Origin: Prevotellaceae bacterium UBA1746
GTDB taxonomy: Bacteria > Bacteroidota > Bacteroidia > Bacteroidales > Bacteroidaceae
Assembly: GCA_002314875.1 (NCBI GenBank)
Contig: DCHS01000052.1
Span: 1 to 64,000, forward strand
Reading direction: 5' to 3'
DNA length: 64,000 nt
The position numbers and the translations under genes were made by a program. Of the stretch, positions 49,077 through 58,303 are shown piece after piece. Positions within the stretch are counted from its first letter, which is position 1; every line of letters begins with the position of its first letter. The notes below the pieces were generated by a model. The model made no database searches. It saw only the letters and a list, made by a program, of their open reading frames with translations, and was not told the origin of the DNA.

Positions 49077-49982
49077 CTATTTCACAGCTTCGATGGTGTA
49101 ACCCGCCTTGCGAAGAAGTTCGAGAACACCTCGCTCGCCGCAAAGATGAAGAGCGCCGACGGCGAAGAAAGTAGGGTTTTTAGCCATGAGAGCAGACATC
49201 TGCTTCGCCCAGTTCTCGTTGCGGCCGTAGATCAATCTCTCGATTTGCTCTTCCGATACATCGCAGAGATTTTCATTCTGCTCATTATTAATCTTTTCCA
49301 GTTCTTCGAGATCCTGAGCATAATAGGCTTCCGTGAGACGGTTCAGAATGTCGAGGGCATATTCCTTATTCTCAATCGTACACATCAGGCTCTTTACCTG
49401 CTCTTCTAGAGGAACGTCAACAAAGAGGAGATTAGATTGAAATTCAGCAGTTTCCAGTCCGCCAACGGGCTTGTCTGCCTTCTTGGCCTCTTGTTGGAAA
49501 AAATTATCGATACCCTCTAAGATATTTGTCTTCGGATGATTGGAAGCATAGAGAATGGTGACGATAGAACTCTCGAGGACCGCAGGACGCATACTTCCCA
49601 ATTGGCTGAAAAGCAAAGGGTTGTCGAAGGGGTAGCCAAGCACCTCCTTAGAAAAAGTATTGAGTTTATCGAATTGCTCGGAAGACAGAACATCTTTGAG
49701 GGTCTTTCCGTCGGGGAGCATCATCATCTTCTGCATTTTCATCATGCCCTCCATACTTGTCGTTGTCGCGATATTCACCTCGCCGTAAACCTGAGCGGCA
49801 CTGTCCAAAGCCGCCTGGAGACCGCTGATTTTTTCCGTAAAACTAACCTCAGCAAGATGATGAGTGCCGAAAATATAGGAAGACGATTTGAGCTCGTTTC
49901 CTGAGATGCGATAAAGCAACTGTGCCTGAATTCCACTGATTCCCAACAGAATAAAGAGGATGAAAGAGAGCGTTTTTTTCAT
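49077..49982 (-). CDS. TraB/GumN family protein, exported
   Basis: The product has 301 residues. The ATG before KKTLSFILFILLG gives a good signal peptide. The open frame starts 24 nt upstream but that adds charged residues before it. It has the two family motifs, YIFGTHHLAE near the N-terminus (GxxH) and FFAVGALHLCGERGVLELL near the C-terminus (GxxHL). TraB/GumN (GTHH) proteins are considered metal-dependent hydrolase-like and their substrates are poorly known. It lies 20 bp downstream of rsmE. Confidence 0.88.
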   Translation of the reverse strand: MKKTLSFILFILLGISGIQAQLLYRISGNELKSSSYIFGTHHLAEVSFTEKISGLQAALDSAAQVYGEVNIATTTSMEGMMKMQKMMMLPDGKTLKDVLSSEQFDKLNTFSKEVLGYPFDNPLLFSQLGSMRPAVLESSIVTILYASNHPKTNILEGIDNFFQQEAKKADKPVGGLETAEFQSNLLFVDVPLEEQVKSLMCTIENKEYALDILNRLTEAYYAQDLEELEKINNEQNENLCDVSEEQIERLIYGRNENWAKQMSALMAKNPTFFAVGALHLCGERGVLELLRKAGYTIEAVK

Positions 49983-50002
49983 AATGGAAGATTCTTTTGA
50001 AA

Positions 50003-50743
50003 TCAAAGTGCAGTTTTCTTGAGGTTCATGTGAGCCACCGCCATAAGCGCAGCGGTCTCTGTACGGAGACGACTTTCTCCCAGGGTAATGGAACGAAAAC
50101 CGGCAGAATGAGCCGCACGGACTTCGTCAATGCTGAAATCGCCTTCGGGGCCGATGAGAACAAGCGTAGGAACATCTTTCATAACGGCATCGAAGAGAAA
50201 TAACTTTTCGCTGCCGTCGATATCACTCTGTTCATAACAATGAGCGATGAATTTATCCCCCTCAAAATCCTGAGCGATAAAGTCGCGGAAACGCGTCATC
50301 TCGCTGACAAAGGGTTTCAAAGCCTTGTGGCTCTGCTTCATCGCGGAAACGACTATTTTTTCGATGCGTTCTGTCTTTATGACACGTCGCTCGGAATTGG
50401 CACAGTCGAGAAAATGAATGCCATCGAGACCAATCTCCGTAGCCTTTTCGGCGAACCATTCGATGCGATCCATATTCTTTGTGGGAGCCACTGCAAGATG
50501 AATGGCGCTGGGCCAAGGGCGATGCCAGGGATGTATCTCTTCAATAGTAACAAAACATTCGGGATGCTTGCCCGAACCACCCGGAGAAGCTGTGCCGTTG
50601 TAGAAGTGGCCCTGGCCGTCAGTGACCCATACTTCGTCACCTTCCTTCATACGAAGAACGCGGACGGCATGCGTTGATTCCTCTTCGCTCAGCGCGTGCG
50701 TTTCTTCTATATTGGGAGCGTAAAAAAGGTGTAATTCCTTCAT
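50003..50743 (-). CDS. rsmE: 16S rRNA (uracil-1498-N3)-methyltransferase
   Basis: The enzyme methylates U1498 of 16S rRNA. The 246-residue product starts at the ATG before KELHLFYAPN. The upstream frame passes through the promoter. The SPOUT knot motifs are clear: LVLIGPEGDFSIDEVRAA (quoted as LVLIGPEGDFS), ITLGESRLRTETAALMAV. The N-terminal PUA-like region has HAVRVLRMKEGDE. It is divergent from hpt with back-to-back promoters. Confidence 0.94.
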   Translation of the reverse strand: MKELHLFYAPNIEETHALSEEESTHAVRVLRMKEGDEVWVTDGQGHFYNGTASPGGSGKHPECFVTIEEIHPWHRPWPSAIHLAVAPTKNMDRIEWFAEKATEIGLDGIHFLDCANSERRVIKTERIEKIVVSAMKQSHKALKPFVSEMTRFRDFIAQDFEGDKFIAHCYEQSDIDGSEKLFLFDAVMKDVPTLVLIGPEGDFSIDEVRAAHSAGFRSITLGESRLRTETAALMAVAHMNLKKTAL

Positions 50744-50762
50744 GGTTTTCTGTATTTTGACT

Positions 50763-50771
50763 GCAAAGTTA
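50763..50771 (-). promoter_or_regulatory. Candidate -7 box of rsmE
   Basis: The minus strand reads TAACTTTGC 19 bp upstream of the start codon. Confidence 0.5.
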
Positions 50772-50824
50772 CAAAAATTGCTAAAAAAAGGAGCAAGTAG
50801 AAGTGAGTTTTGAAGAAAAAACAC

Positions 50825-50832
50825 TAAATTTG
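50825..50832 (+). promoter_or_regulatory. Candidate -7 box of hpt
   Basis: TAAATTTG followed by C lies 17 bp upstream of the hpt ATG, so the leader would be very short. Confidence 0.5.
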
Positions 50833-50849
50833 CACCAAAATTTAACATT

Positions 50850-51383
50850 ATGAACTCCGTACAAGTCAAAGACAGAAGTTTTAAGCCTTTCCTCACGGCA
50901 GAACAGATTCAAACCCGAGTAAATGAAATTGGTGCGCAGATCAGCAAGGATCTCGAAGGTAAAGAACCCCTTTTCCTCGCGATTCTGAATGGTTCGTTCA
51001 TGTTTGCTGCAGACCTTATGCGCGCCATTACCATTCCTTCAGAAATTTCTTTCGTTCGTGTTAGCAGTTACTGCGGTATGGAAAGCGTTGGAAAACTTAC
51101 CGAGGTGCTAGGTCTGAAGGAAGACATCAAAGGTCGCACTGTAGTCATCGTTGAAGACATCATCGACTCTGGTTTTACCATGCAGGGCCTTATTAAAACC
51201 CTTCTCGAAAAAGAACCCGCAGATCTCCGTATCTGCTCTCTTCTCGTTAAGCCAGGAAACTTGAAGGTTGAACTCGATGTTCCTTACTGCGCTTTCGAAA
51301 TTCCCAATGACTTTATCCTTGGATACGGTCTTGATTATGATGGATTTGGAAGAAATCTTCCTGCTATCTATGTTGTTGAATAA
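50850..51383 (+). CDS. hpt: Hypoxanthine phosphoribosyltransferase
   Basis: The purine-salvage enzyme makes IMP (and often GMP) from the base and PRPP. The 177-residue product has the PRPP loop VVIVEDIIDSGFTM (near residues 93-106), LFLAILNGSFMFAADL and the C-terminal ILGYGLDYDGFGRNLP. It is first of a plus-strand run hpt-adk-obgE-pgeF, an order conserved in Bacteroidetes. adk starts 17 bp after its stop. Confidence 0.94.
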   Translation: MNSVQVKDRSFKPFLTAEQIQTRVNEIGAQISKDLEGKEPLFLAILNGSFMFAADLMRAITIPSEISFVRVSSYCGMESVGKLTEVLGLKEDIKGRTVVIVEDIIDSGFTMQGLIKTLLEKEPADLRICSLLVKPGNLKVELDVPYCAFEIPNDFILGYGLDYDGFGRNLPAIYVVE

Positions 51384-51400
51384 AACAATTCCAAAATACA

Positions 51401-51976
51401 ATGAAAAATATTATTATCTTTGGTGCTCCTGGATCAGGAAAGGGTACCTATAGCGAAGAAATCGTAAAGAAGTACGGCATGGGTCACATCTCCACCGGTG
51501 ATGTTCTCCGTGGTGAAATCAAGGCTGGTACTGAACTCGGTAAGATTGCAAAGGGATTCATTGATAACGGTCAGTTGATCCCCGATGAACTGATGATTGA
51601 TATTCTTGCTGCTACCTACGACAAGTTCCCTGCTGGTCAGGGTGTTATCTTTGATGGCTTCCCCCGTACTATCCCTCAGGCTGAGGCTTTGAAGAAAATG
51701 CTGGCAGAGCGCAACCACGAGATGGGTGTTATGGTAGAACTCATCGTTGCAGAAGATGTGCTTATGGCTCGTCTGCTGAACCGTGCCATCGAACAGGGCC
51801 GTGCTGACGACAATGAAGTCACCATCAAGAAGCGTTTTGATGTTTATCACAACCAGACTGCTCCCCTTGCAGAATGGTTCGAGAAGGAAGGTATGCGTCA
51901 CACCTTCGTATGGGCAGAACATCCCTCCAAGGAGGCTATGCTCGACGCTATCTTTGCTTATCTCGATACGATTTAA
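51401..51976 (+). CDS. adk: Adenylate kinase
   Basis: The enzyme converts AMP and ATP to two ADP. The 191-residue product is a short-type enzyme without the zinc-lid domain. The P-loop is GAPGSGKGTYSEEI (residues about 7-20), the AMP-binding segment is HISTGDVLRGEI and FDGFPRTIPQAEAL is the family signature. The gap to obgE is 8 bp. The product sits between a salvage enzyme and a ribosome-assembly GTPase in one transcript. Confidence 0.96.
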   Translation: MKNIIIFGAPGSGKGTYSEEIVKKYGMGHISTGDVLRGEIKAGTELGKIAKGFIDNGQLIPDELMIDILAATYDKFPAGQGVIFDGFPRTIPQAEALKKMLAERNHEMGVMVELIVAEDVLMARLLNRAIEQGRADDNEVTIKKRFDVYHNQTAPLAEWFEKEGMRHTFVWAEHPSKEAMLDAIFAYLDTI

Positions 51977-51984
51977 TCTAAGAA

Positions 51985-53151
51985 ATGGCAGAAAGTAATT
52001 TTATTGATTATGTAAAGATATATTGTCGCTCTGGAAAGGGCGGCCGTGGCAGTATGCACATGCATCGCGCCAAGTATCAGCCTAACGGTGGTCCTGATGG
52101 TGGTGACGGTGGTCGAGGCGGCCATGTTTATCTTCGTGGTAATCATAACTTTTGGACTCTCCTTCACCTGCGTTTTGAACGTCATGTCTTTGCTGGCCAT
52201 GGCGGTCACGGCGGTAAGTGTGGCAGTCACGGTGCTGACGGCGAGGACCGCTACATCGATGTTCCTCCCGGCACGGTGGCTTATGATGCTGAAACCGGAA
52301 AATATATCTGCGATGTTGTTGAAGACGGTCAGGTCGTGATGCTCCTCAAGGGCGGTCGCGGTGGTCTTGGCAATCAGCATTTTGCTACGGCAACGCGCCA
52401 GGCTCCCCGTTTCGCACAGCCCGGCGAACCTATGCAGGAGATGATGGTGGTACTCGAATTGAAACTCCTCGCTGACGTCGGTCTTGTTGGTTTTCCCAAT
52501 GCTGGAAAATCCACGCTCGTCAGTGCGATGAGTAACGCCCGTCCTAAGATTGCCAACTATCCCTTTACAACTCTCGAACCTTCTCTTGGCATCGTTCCTT
52601 ACCGTGGTGGCCGTTCCTTTGTAATTGCTGATATCCCCGGTATCATCGAAGGTGCTGCAGAAGGTCGTGGCCTCGGTCTCCGCTTCCTCCGTCATATTGA
52701 ACGTAACTCTTTGCTACTCTTTATGGTACCTGGAGATACAGACAATATCAAGAAGGAATATGAGATCCTTCTCAAAGAGGTCAGTCAGTTCAATGCCGGT
52801 CTGCTTGATAAGCATCGTATTCTTGCGGTGACAAAGAGCGACCTCCTCGATGATGAACTGATGGAAATGTTGAAGGAAGATCTTCCCGATGACCTTCCCG
52901 TCATCTTTATCAGTGCTGTAGCAGGAAAGAATATGCAGCAGTTGAAGGATATGCTTTGGGAAGAACTCAATAGCGAAAGCAACAAACTTCAAAGTGTTGC
53001 TGAGGGTGGCAGCATTGTTCACCGTGATCGTGAGGTTGAATATCTCGATCGTGATTTCGCTGACTGGGCTGACGATGTTGTAGAAATCGATGACGATGAT
53101 ATTGAAGAAATCGAAGACTACGAAATCGAGGATGTAGAAGAAGATTCTTAG
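51985..53151 (+). CDS. obgE: GTPase Obg/CgtA
   Basis: Obg is a GTPase needed for 50S ribosome assembly. The 388-residue product has the glycine-rich Obg fold (1-158; GGDGGRGGHVYLRG), then the G domain with GFPNAGKSTLVSAM (G1), DIPGIIEGAAEGRGLG (G3) and TKSDLL (G4, here with Ser in the NKxD place). The C-terminal domain of some Obg proteins (OCT) is absent. The last 40 residues are strongly acidic (DDDDIEEIEDYEIEDVEED). Confidence 0.95.
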   Translation: MAESNFIDYVKIYCRSGKGGRGSMHMHRAKYQPNGGPDGGDGGRGGHVYLRGNHNFWTLLHLRFERHVFAGHGGHGGKCGSHGADGEDRYIDVPPGTVAYDAETGKYICDVVEDGQVVMLLKGGRGGLGNQHFATATRQAPRFAQPGEPMQEMMVVLELKLLADVGLVGFPNAGKSTLVSAMSNARPKIANYPFTTLEPSLGIVPYRGGRSFVIADIPGIIEGAAEGRGLGLRFLRHIERNSLLLFMVPGDTDNIKKEYEILLKEVSQFNAGLLDKHRILAVTKSDLLDDELMEMLKEDLPDDLPVIFISAVAGKNMQQLKDMLWEELNSESNKLQSVAEGGSIVHRDREVEYLDRDFADWADDVVEIDDDDIEEIEDYEIEDVEEDS

Positions 53152-53207
53152 TTTTTCCGCGAATCGATATTATAAGAGGTGCAGAGCGGTAATAACTTTA
53201 TTGGTAT

Positions 53208-53972
53208 ATGCAACTGTTGGAGTATAAAATAGGAAAAGGAATCAGTGCTTTTTCAACTTGCCGAGGCGAAGTGGGAGAGAGTGCCTATTCTTCCTTTAAC
53301 ATCACGCATTATTGTGGTGATGCTCCTGTGCATGTGGCAGCATGCCGTAAGGAACTCTGCGAACACCTTGGTATAGATGATCGTTTTCTCCTTCTACCTC
53401 GCCAGACACACACCGATAATGTGCAGGTGATAGACGCAAAGTTTTTCGAGGTTTTCCCGCAACTTCAACCTACGCTTTTAGATAATCAGGATGCGCTCGT
53501 TACCAATCTTAAAGGCGTTTGTATCGGTGTTTCTACAGCAGACTGCGTCCCCGTTCTGATGGTGGATGCAGAGGCGGAGGTTATCGCTGCCGTTCATGCC
53601 GGTTGGCGGGGAATGGTGAAGCGTATTCCAATCAAGGCTCTGAGGGAAATGGAAAAACTAGGCGCGGTGGCAAGCCGAATAAAGGCTGTCATCGGTCCGA
53701 GCATCGCCCTCGATAGTTTTGAGGTGGGAGAGGAAGTCGTTGATGAGTTCCTTGATAACGGTTTTCACCCTTGCATATTGTCTCGTCAGTGGCAGAAGCC
53801 TCACATTGATCTCTGGGCTGCTTGCTCCATGCAACTCGAAGAGGCGGGTGTTCCCCTTCGTAATCAGCAGATTGCGGGTATAGATACCTACGAGCAGAGC
53901 GACAAGTTCTTTTCTGCAAGACGATTAGGAATTTATTCAGGCCGTATCTTCACGGGTATTATGATGAAGTAA
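53208..53972 (+). CDS. pgeF: Purine nucleoside phosphorylase YfiH/LACC1 family
   Basis: The product has 254 residues. The metal-binding signature is in TADCVPVLMVDAEAEVIAAVHAGWRGMVKR (quoted as TADCVPVLM and VHAGWRGMV), with FLLLPRQTHTDNVQVID upstream and VIGPSIALDSFEVGEEV downstream. These proteins were called polyphenol oxidases; better-studied members cleave purine nucleosides and PgeF edits peptidoglycan in E. coli. The exact role here is unknown. It ends the hpt-adk-obgE-pgeF run. Confidence 0.9.
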   Translation: MQLLEYKIGKGISAFSTCRGEVGESAYSSFNITHYCGDAPVHVAACRKELCEHLGIDDRFLLLPRQTHTDNVQVIDAKFFEVFPQLQPTLLDNQDALVTNLKGVCIGVSTADCVPVLMVDAEAEVIAAVHAGWRGMVKRIPIKALREMEKLGAVASRIKAVIGPSIALDSFEVGEEVVDEFLDNGFHPCILSRQWQKPHIDLWAACSMQLEEAGVPLRNQQIAGIDTYEQSDKFFSARRLGIYSGRIFTGIMMK

Positions 53973-53993
53973 AACGATAAACGCGTAAAATAT

Positions 53994-54028
53994 AAAAGCC
54001 GGAATCACAAGGCGTGGTTTCGGCTTTT
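53994..54028. terminator. Bidirectional terminator after pgeF
   Basis: AAAAGCCGGAATCAC pairs with GTGGTTTCGGCTTTT around AAGGC, with two G-T/wobble pairs and A/T flanks, between convergent genes. Confidence 0.85.
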
Positions 54029-54044
54029 GTTGTGGTAGAATAAT

Positions 54045-54614
54045 CTATTTGTGGCTCATGCGGAGGTAGTTTTCTCCGAAGATAAAGAGGCGGCCTTCAT
54101 CAGCAAAACCAAGACTGGTGTAAAGATGATGAGCCGATGCGTTTTCGGGACTGCAAGCCAAGACGGGAAGAAGACCGAGACGCTTTCCCTCGACGATACC
54201 ATGCTGGAGGAGCTTTCGTGCAATTCCCTGACCGCGGTAAGCAGGAAGAACGGCGAGAGAGTCCAGATAATATTCGCCGTCAACCGTCTCAGGATCCATT
54301 TTGTCCGGGTCAAAAAACATCCATTCTCGACAAAGATCGAAAGTCAATTTTCTTCGTTCCAAATAGCCTTCTGCAGGATAGGCGATAAGACCACCGAGAT
54401 AATCCCCGTTCCCATCCACGGCAAGAGTTGCCCGTTGGTATGAGTACAGCGTATTGGGATGCTTGGCCAAAGCTTCAAGTATCGTCATCTTCTTCAAATC
54501 TTTCTCCGTAGTCAGCGGACATCGTTCCATAATGTCATCGCCGATGGCCTCCGCCATGACCAGAGCAACGAAACGAGCATCTTCAAGAGTGGCAGGCCTA
54601 AGTGTGACTTCCAT
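54045..54614 (-). CDS. GNAT-family N-acetyltransferase
   Basis: The product has 189 residues. The acetyl-CoA-binding motif A is LAVLPAYRGQGIARKLLQHG (about 125-144; RGQGIA is the Q/R-x-x-G-x-G/A loop). The C-terminal motif is ENASAHHLYTSLGF. The N-terminus TLRPATLEDARFVALVM is typical of the fold. The substrate is unknown. It is convergent with pgeF and divergent from proS. Confidence 0.88.
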   Translation of the reverse strand: MEVTLRPATLEDARFVALVMAEAIGDDIMERCPLTTEKDLKKMTILEALAKHPNTLYSYQRATLAVDGNGDYLGGLIAYPAEGYLERRKLTFDLCREWMFFDPDKMDPETVDGEYYLDSLAVLPAYRGQGIARKLLQHGIVEGKRLGLLPVLACSPENASAHHLYTSLGFADEGRLFIFGENYLRMSHK

Positions 54615-54635
54615 TGTAGTATTTGTTTTTTGCTT

Positions 54636-54644
54636 GCAAAATTA
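54636..54644 (-). promoter_or_regulatory. Candidate -7 box of the GNAT gene
   Basis: The minus strand reads TAATTTTGC 21 bp upstream of the start codon. Confidence 0.45.
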
Positions 54645-54741
54645 CTTCGTTTTCACCAATCGACCAACTATTTTGCTCGTTAATAATGATTTTTTTGCTA
54701 CAATAATGGCCGAACATATCGTCGGATTGGAAATTATTTGT

Positions 54742-54749
54742 TAAATTTG
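54742..54749 (+). promoter_or_regulatory. Candidate -7 box of proS
   Basis: TAAATTTG followed by C lies 57 bp upstream of the ATG. No -33 TTTG with clean 19-bp spacing was found. Confidence 0.45.
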
Positions 54750-54806
54750 CGCCCGCAAATAGAGTTTTACTCTATATTCCTAAGAAAATACAAACTAACA
54801 ATAATA

Positions 54807-56288
54807 ATGGCAAAAGAACTCAAAGATCTAACCAAACGCAGCGAGGATTATTCTCGTTGGTACAATGAACTCGTGGTAAAGGCCGATCTCGCAGAACAGT
54901 CTGATGTTCGCGGTTGTATGGTCATCAAGCCTTACGGTTACGCTATCTGGGAAACCATTCAGCATGAACTTGATATGCGTTTCAAGGCAACTGGTGTGCA
55001 GAATGCTTATTTCCCCCTCTTGATTCCCAAGAGCTATCTTTCCAAGGAAGCAGACCATGTTGAAGGTTTTGCAAAGGAATGTGCAGTTGTAACTCACTAT
55101 CGTCTTAAGACTAATCCTGACGGTGACGGCGTGGTTGTTGACCCCGCTGCAAAGTTGGAAGAGGAACTCATCATCCGTCCTACTTCTGAAACCATCATCT
55201 GGAATACTTATAAGAACTGGATTCACAGCTGGCGCGATCTCCCTGTGCTCTGCAACCAGTGGTGTAATGTAATGCGTTGGGAAATGCGTACTCGCCTCTT
55301 CCTCCGTACCTCTGAATTCCTCTGGCAGGAAGGTCATACCGCTCATGCAACTCATGATGAGGCTGAGGCTCGTGCAAAGCAGATGCTCGATGTCTATGCT
55401 GATTTCGCAAAGGATATCCTTGCAATTCCTGTTGTTCGTGGTGTAAAGAGCGAAACCGAACGTTTTGCAGGTGCGCTTGATACCTATACCATAGAGGCTA
55501 TGATGCAGGACGGTAAGGCTCTTCAGAGCGGTACCAGTCACTTCCTCGGCCAGAACTTTGGTAAGGCTTTCGATGTGAAGTTCGTTAACAAGGAAAATAA
55601 GGAAGAATACGCTTGGGCTACCAGTTGGGGTGTTTCTACCCGCTTAATGGGTGCGCTCATCATGACCCATAGCGATGATAACGGTCTCGTTCTTCCTCCC
55701 CATGTTGCCCCTATTCAGGTTGTCATCGTTCCTATTATGAAGAACGGCGAGCAGGAGAAGTTCGATGCAGTTCTCGGCGAACTCGCTAAGCGTCTCCTCA
55801 AGCGCGGCATCCGCGTGAAGTATGACAATGCAGACAACAAGCGTCCCGGTTTCAAATTTGCTGACTACGAACTCAAGGGTGTTCCCGTACGTGTTGTTAT
55901 GGGTGGTCGCGACTTGGAAAATGGTACTTGTGAAATTATGCGTCGTGATACCCTCGAAAAGGAAACCGTTCCCTTCGAAGGCATCGAAGACCTTATTGCA
56001 AATATGCTCGAAGACATGCAGACAGCTATTTACGACAAGGCAAAGAAGCACCTCGATGCAAACATTTTTGAATGCAACGATTACGAAGAATTCAAGAACC
56101 GCGTTAAGGATGGCGGTTTCTTCCTCTGCCCTTGGGATGGTACCGTTGAAACTGAGGCTCAGTTCAAGGCTGATACTCAGGCAACCATCCGTTGCGTTCC
56201 TTACGGCTACAGCCAGGAAAACCTCGGCGTTGACATGGTAAGCGGTAAGCCTGCCATTGCTCGCGTTGTTATCGCAAGATCATATTAA
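54807..56288 (+). CDS. proS: Prolyl-tRNA synthetase (short, archaeal/eukaryotic-like form)
   Basis: The 493-residue product starts at the ATG before AKELKDLTKR. The longer frame begins with a non-ATG codon in the promoter region. It is the shorter ProS type without an INS editing domain. Class II motifs are visible: motif 2 MRWEMRTRLFLRTSEFLWQEGHTAH (quoted as RTSEFLWQEGHTAH), motif 1 region LIPKSYLSKEADHVEGFAKE (quoted as ADHVEGFAKE), HLDANIFECNDYEEFKNR at the C-terminal extension, and a final Tyr. It charges tRNA-Pro. Regulation was not recognised; no T-box is seen. Confidence 0.95.
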   Translation: MAKELKDLTKRSEDYSRWYNELVVKADLAEQSDVRGCMVIKPYGYAIWETIQHELDMRFKATGVQNAYFPLLIPKSYLSKEADHVEGFAKECAVVTHYRLKTNPDGDGVVVDPAAKLEEELIIRPTSETIIWNTYKNWIHSWRDLPVLCNQWCNVMRWEMRTRLFLRTSEFLWQEGHTAHATHDEAEARAKQMLDVYADFAKDILAIPVVRGVKSETERFAGALDTYTIEAMMQDGKALQSGTSHFLGQNFGKAFDVKFVNKENKEEYAWATSWGVSTRLMGALIMTHSDDNGLVLPPHVAPIQVVIVPIMKNGEQEKFDAVLGELAKRLLKRGIRVKYDNADNKRPGFKFADYELKGVPVRVVMGGRDLENGTCEIMRRDTLEKETVPFEGIEDLIANMLEDMQTAIYDKAKKHLDANIFECNDYEEFKNRVKDGGFFLCPWDGTVETEAQFKADTQATIRCVPYGYSQENLGVDMVSGKPAIARVVIARSY

Positions 56289-56327
56289 TCCGTCCGGTAC
56301 TTCCGGGCTTTCCAGCCAATTTTCACA

Positions 56328-56885
56328 ATGACTACACAAGAAGAATTTGAAAAGGTAATGGCGATTTGCCGTGACACCTTCGTCAAGAAGATGCATGACT
56401 ATGGCACGGCGTGGCGCATCCTCCGCACTACGAGCCTTACTGATCAGATTTATATTAAGGCAAACCGCATCCGTTCTTTGCAGATGAAGGGTGAGGCGCT
56501 GGTGGACGAAGGTATTACTCCTGAATTCATTGGTATCATCAACTATGCCATCATGGGTTTGATTCAGTTGGACCTCGGTGCAGCCGACGGAACAAACGAA
56601 AGAGACTTGAAGGATGGCCGTGCCGGTGACCTTTACGATAAGTATGCCGGTGAGGCTTTGGCGCTCATGCTTCGCAAGAATCATGATTACGATGAGGCTT
56701 GGCGTGCTATGCGTATCAGTAGTTATGCAGACCTAATCCTCATGAAGGTGTTCCGCACCAAGCAGATTGAGGATTTGAAAGGCAAGACTCTTGTCAGCGA
56801 AGGTATTGCTGCCAATTACATGGACATGCTGAACTACTCCGCCTTTGCTTTGATAAAACTCATCATCGAGGCTGAAGAAAAGTAA
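56328..56885 (+). CDS. DUF1599 protein, two tandem domains
   Basis: The product has 185 residues. The DUF1599 (nucleotide-modification-associated) unit occurs twice: residues about 10-80 (KKMHDYGTAWRILRTTSLTDQI, quoted as MHDYGTAWRILRTTSLTDQI) and 105-180 (LRKNHDYDEAWRAMRISSYA). Each has the DYxxAWR core and a following helical segment ending LQMKGEALVDEGI / LKGKTLVSEGIAANYMD. The domain is thought to relate to MazG-like all-alpha nucleotide pyrophosphohydrolases. Duplication in one chain probably mimics a dimer. The order DUF1599-BT_3928-tpiA is conserved in Bacteroidetes. Confidence 0.85.
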   Translation: MTTQEEFEKVMAICRDTFVKKMHDYGTAWRILRTTSLTDQIYIKANRIRSLQMKGEALVDEGITPEFIGIINYAIMGLIQLDLGAADGTNERDLKDGRAGDLYDKYAGEALALMLRKNHDYDEAWRAMRISSYADLILMKVFRTKQIEDLKGKTLVSEGIAANYMDMLNYSAFALIKLIIEAEEK

Positions 56886-56924
56886 ATTGGTACTTGCCGG
56901 ATATTCTCTAATGATTCACTTAGC

Positions 56925-58256
56925 ATGAAGCGTTGGTTGTTTGTTGCTCTTACTGTAATCTGTCAGTTGCTCCTTGGCGCTACTTTCCTCTTTTCTGGAT
57001 TCGTCAAGGCTGCCGATCCGATGGGTATGGAGCACAAACTCGAAGCCTATGCACAGGTCGTAGGGGAATACATTCCCTGGGTGGCGAGCGTCTTTCATGC
57101 AGGAACGGTTTATTTGGATTTTCCAGTGGTGTTCCTGGCAGCGACGGAGTTTTTGCTCGGTATGTATTTTATGCTGGGAATTCACCAACGACTGACGACT
57201 ATCGTCGGTACGGCTTTCATGGTGGTTCTGACGTTGCTGACGCTCTTCATCTTTGTGTATGATCCCGTCCCAGACTGCGGCTGTTTCGGTGATGCCATTG
57301 TTCTTTCGAACGGTCAGACATTGTTGAAGAACATCGTTCTTCTCGCTTGCGTTATCTGGCTTTTGCTGGGAAGACAATACATGGTTCGCTTCATGTCCCG
57401 CCGAATCGAATGGCTCTCGACGACGACCTCCTTTATATATATAGTCGCTTTGCCTATATATACTCTCTGGTATCTTCCACTGATAGATTTCACGGGATAT
57501 AAAGTCGGCACAGATATCCGTACTGGTTTGCTGGGAAACTATGTCACGCACTACGTTTATGAAAAGAACGGCCAGCAACTGACAATCAGCGATGGCGAGG
57601 AATTTCCAGATTCTACGTGGATCCTCGTAAGTAGTGAGAGCGAAGAACTGGCGAAGCCTATCATCGATGATTTTTCGATGACGGATGAAGTTGGAACGGA
57701 TATCGCTGAGGAAATTCTCCAGGACAGCAGCTATACCTTCCTTCTGACTCTTCCGCATTTCGATACGGCAGATAAAGGTTGTAGTGACCTTTTGAACGAT
57801 GTCTACGACTTTGCAGTAGATAATGGTCTTAAAATGTATTGCGCCAATGCTTTGACTCCTGAAAACCAGAAGCGTTGGTCTGATCGTACAGGCGCTGCCT
57901 ATCCTTTTGTCACCTCTTCAGCGGAAACTCTCGAGGCGATGGTACGAAGTAATCCCGGACTTGTGCTGATTCATGATGGCAGCATTGTTGCGAAGTGGGG
58001 CCACCACGATTTGCCTACCGAGGAGGTCCTCAATTTCTCCGTTCTCAATCAGCTTGTAAAGGATTCGAAGTCTCCCAAGCAGAATCGTGTGTATATTTGG
58101 CTATCTGCCCTTTATATCATCCTGCTCCTTCTTGGAGTTGTTCTTGACCGACTTTGGGCAGGTAACAAATATTACCGTCGCATCCGCCGTGCACAGCTCT
58201 GGCTTTCAGGTGCAAACACTGAGGAAAATGCTGGAAAAGAGAATAATCATAAATGA
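56925..58256 (+). CDS. BT_3928-type membrane protein (DoxX/MauE-like) with periplasmic domain
   Basis: The product has 443 residues. The N-terminal half (1-175) has four or five membrane segments of the DoxX/MauE type (LLGATFLFSGFVKAADPMG), with a CGCFGD cysteine pair in PDCGCFGDAIVLSNGQTL, as in MauE-like redox proteins. A non-cytoplasmic domain of about 200 residues follows (GTDIAEEILQDSSYTFLL and CANALTPENQKRW) and then a C-terminal membrane helix (VYIWLSALYIILLLLGVVL) and basic tail. Bacteroidetes genomes carry this gene between DUF1599 and tpiA. A disulfide or quinone-linked role is inference. Confidence 0.85.
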   Translation: MKRWLFVALTVICQLLLGATFLFSGFVKAADPMGMEHKLEAYAQVVGEYIPWVASVFHAGTVYLDFPVVFLAATEFLLGMYFMLGIHQRLTTIVGTAFMVVLTLLTLFIFVYDPVPDCGCFGDAIVLSNGQTLLKNIVLLACVIWLLLGRQYMVRFMSRRIEWLSTTTSFIYIVALPIYTLWYLPLIDFTGYKVGTDIRTGLLGNYVTHYVYEKNGQQLTISDGEEFPDSTWILVSSESEELAKPIIDDFSMTDEVGTDIAEEILQDSSYTFLLTLPHFDTADKGCSDLLNDVYDFAVDNGLKMYCANALTPENQKRWSDRTGAAYPFVTSSAETLEAMVRSNPGLVLIHDGSIVAKWGHHDLPTEEVLNFSVLNQLVKDSKSPKQNRVYIWLSALYIILLLLGVVLDRLWAGNKYYRRIRRAQLWLSGANTEENAGKENNHK

Positions 58257-58303
58257 CAATCTTTTATTCAAACAAATATTAACCCCTTTAAAAAATTCAA
58301 ACA

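Noticed and set aside
54738..54806. Longer N-terminus of prolyl-tRNA synthetase
   Set aside because: It is in the promoter and leader. The ATG at 54807 begins the conserved AKELKDLTKR.
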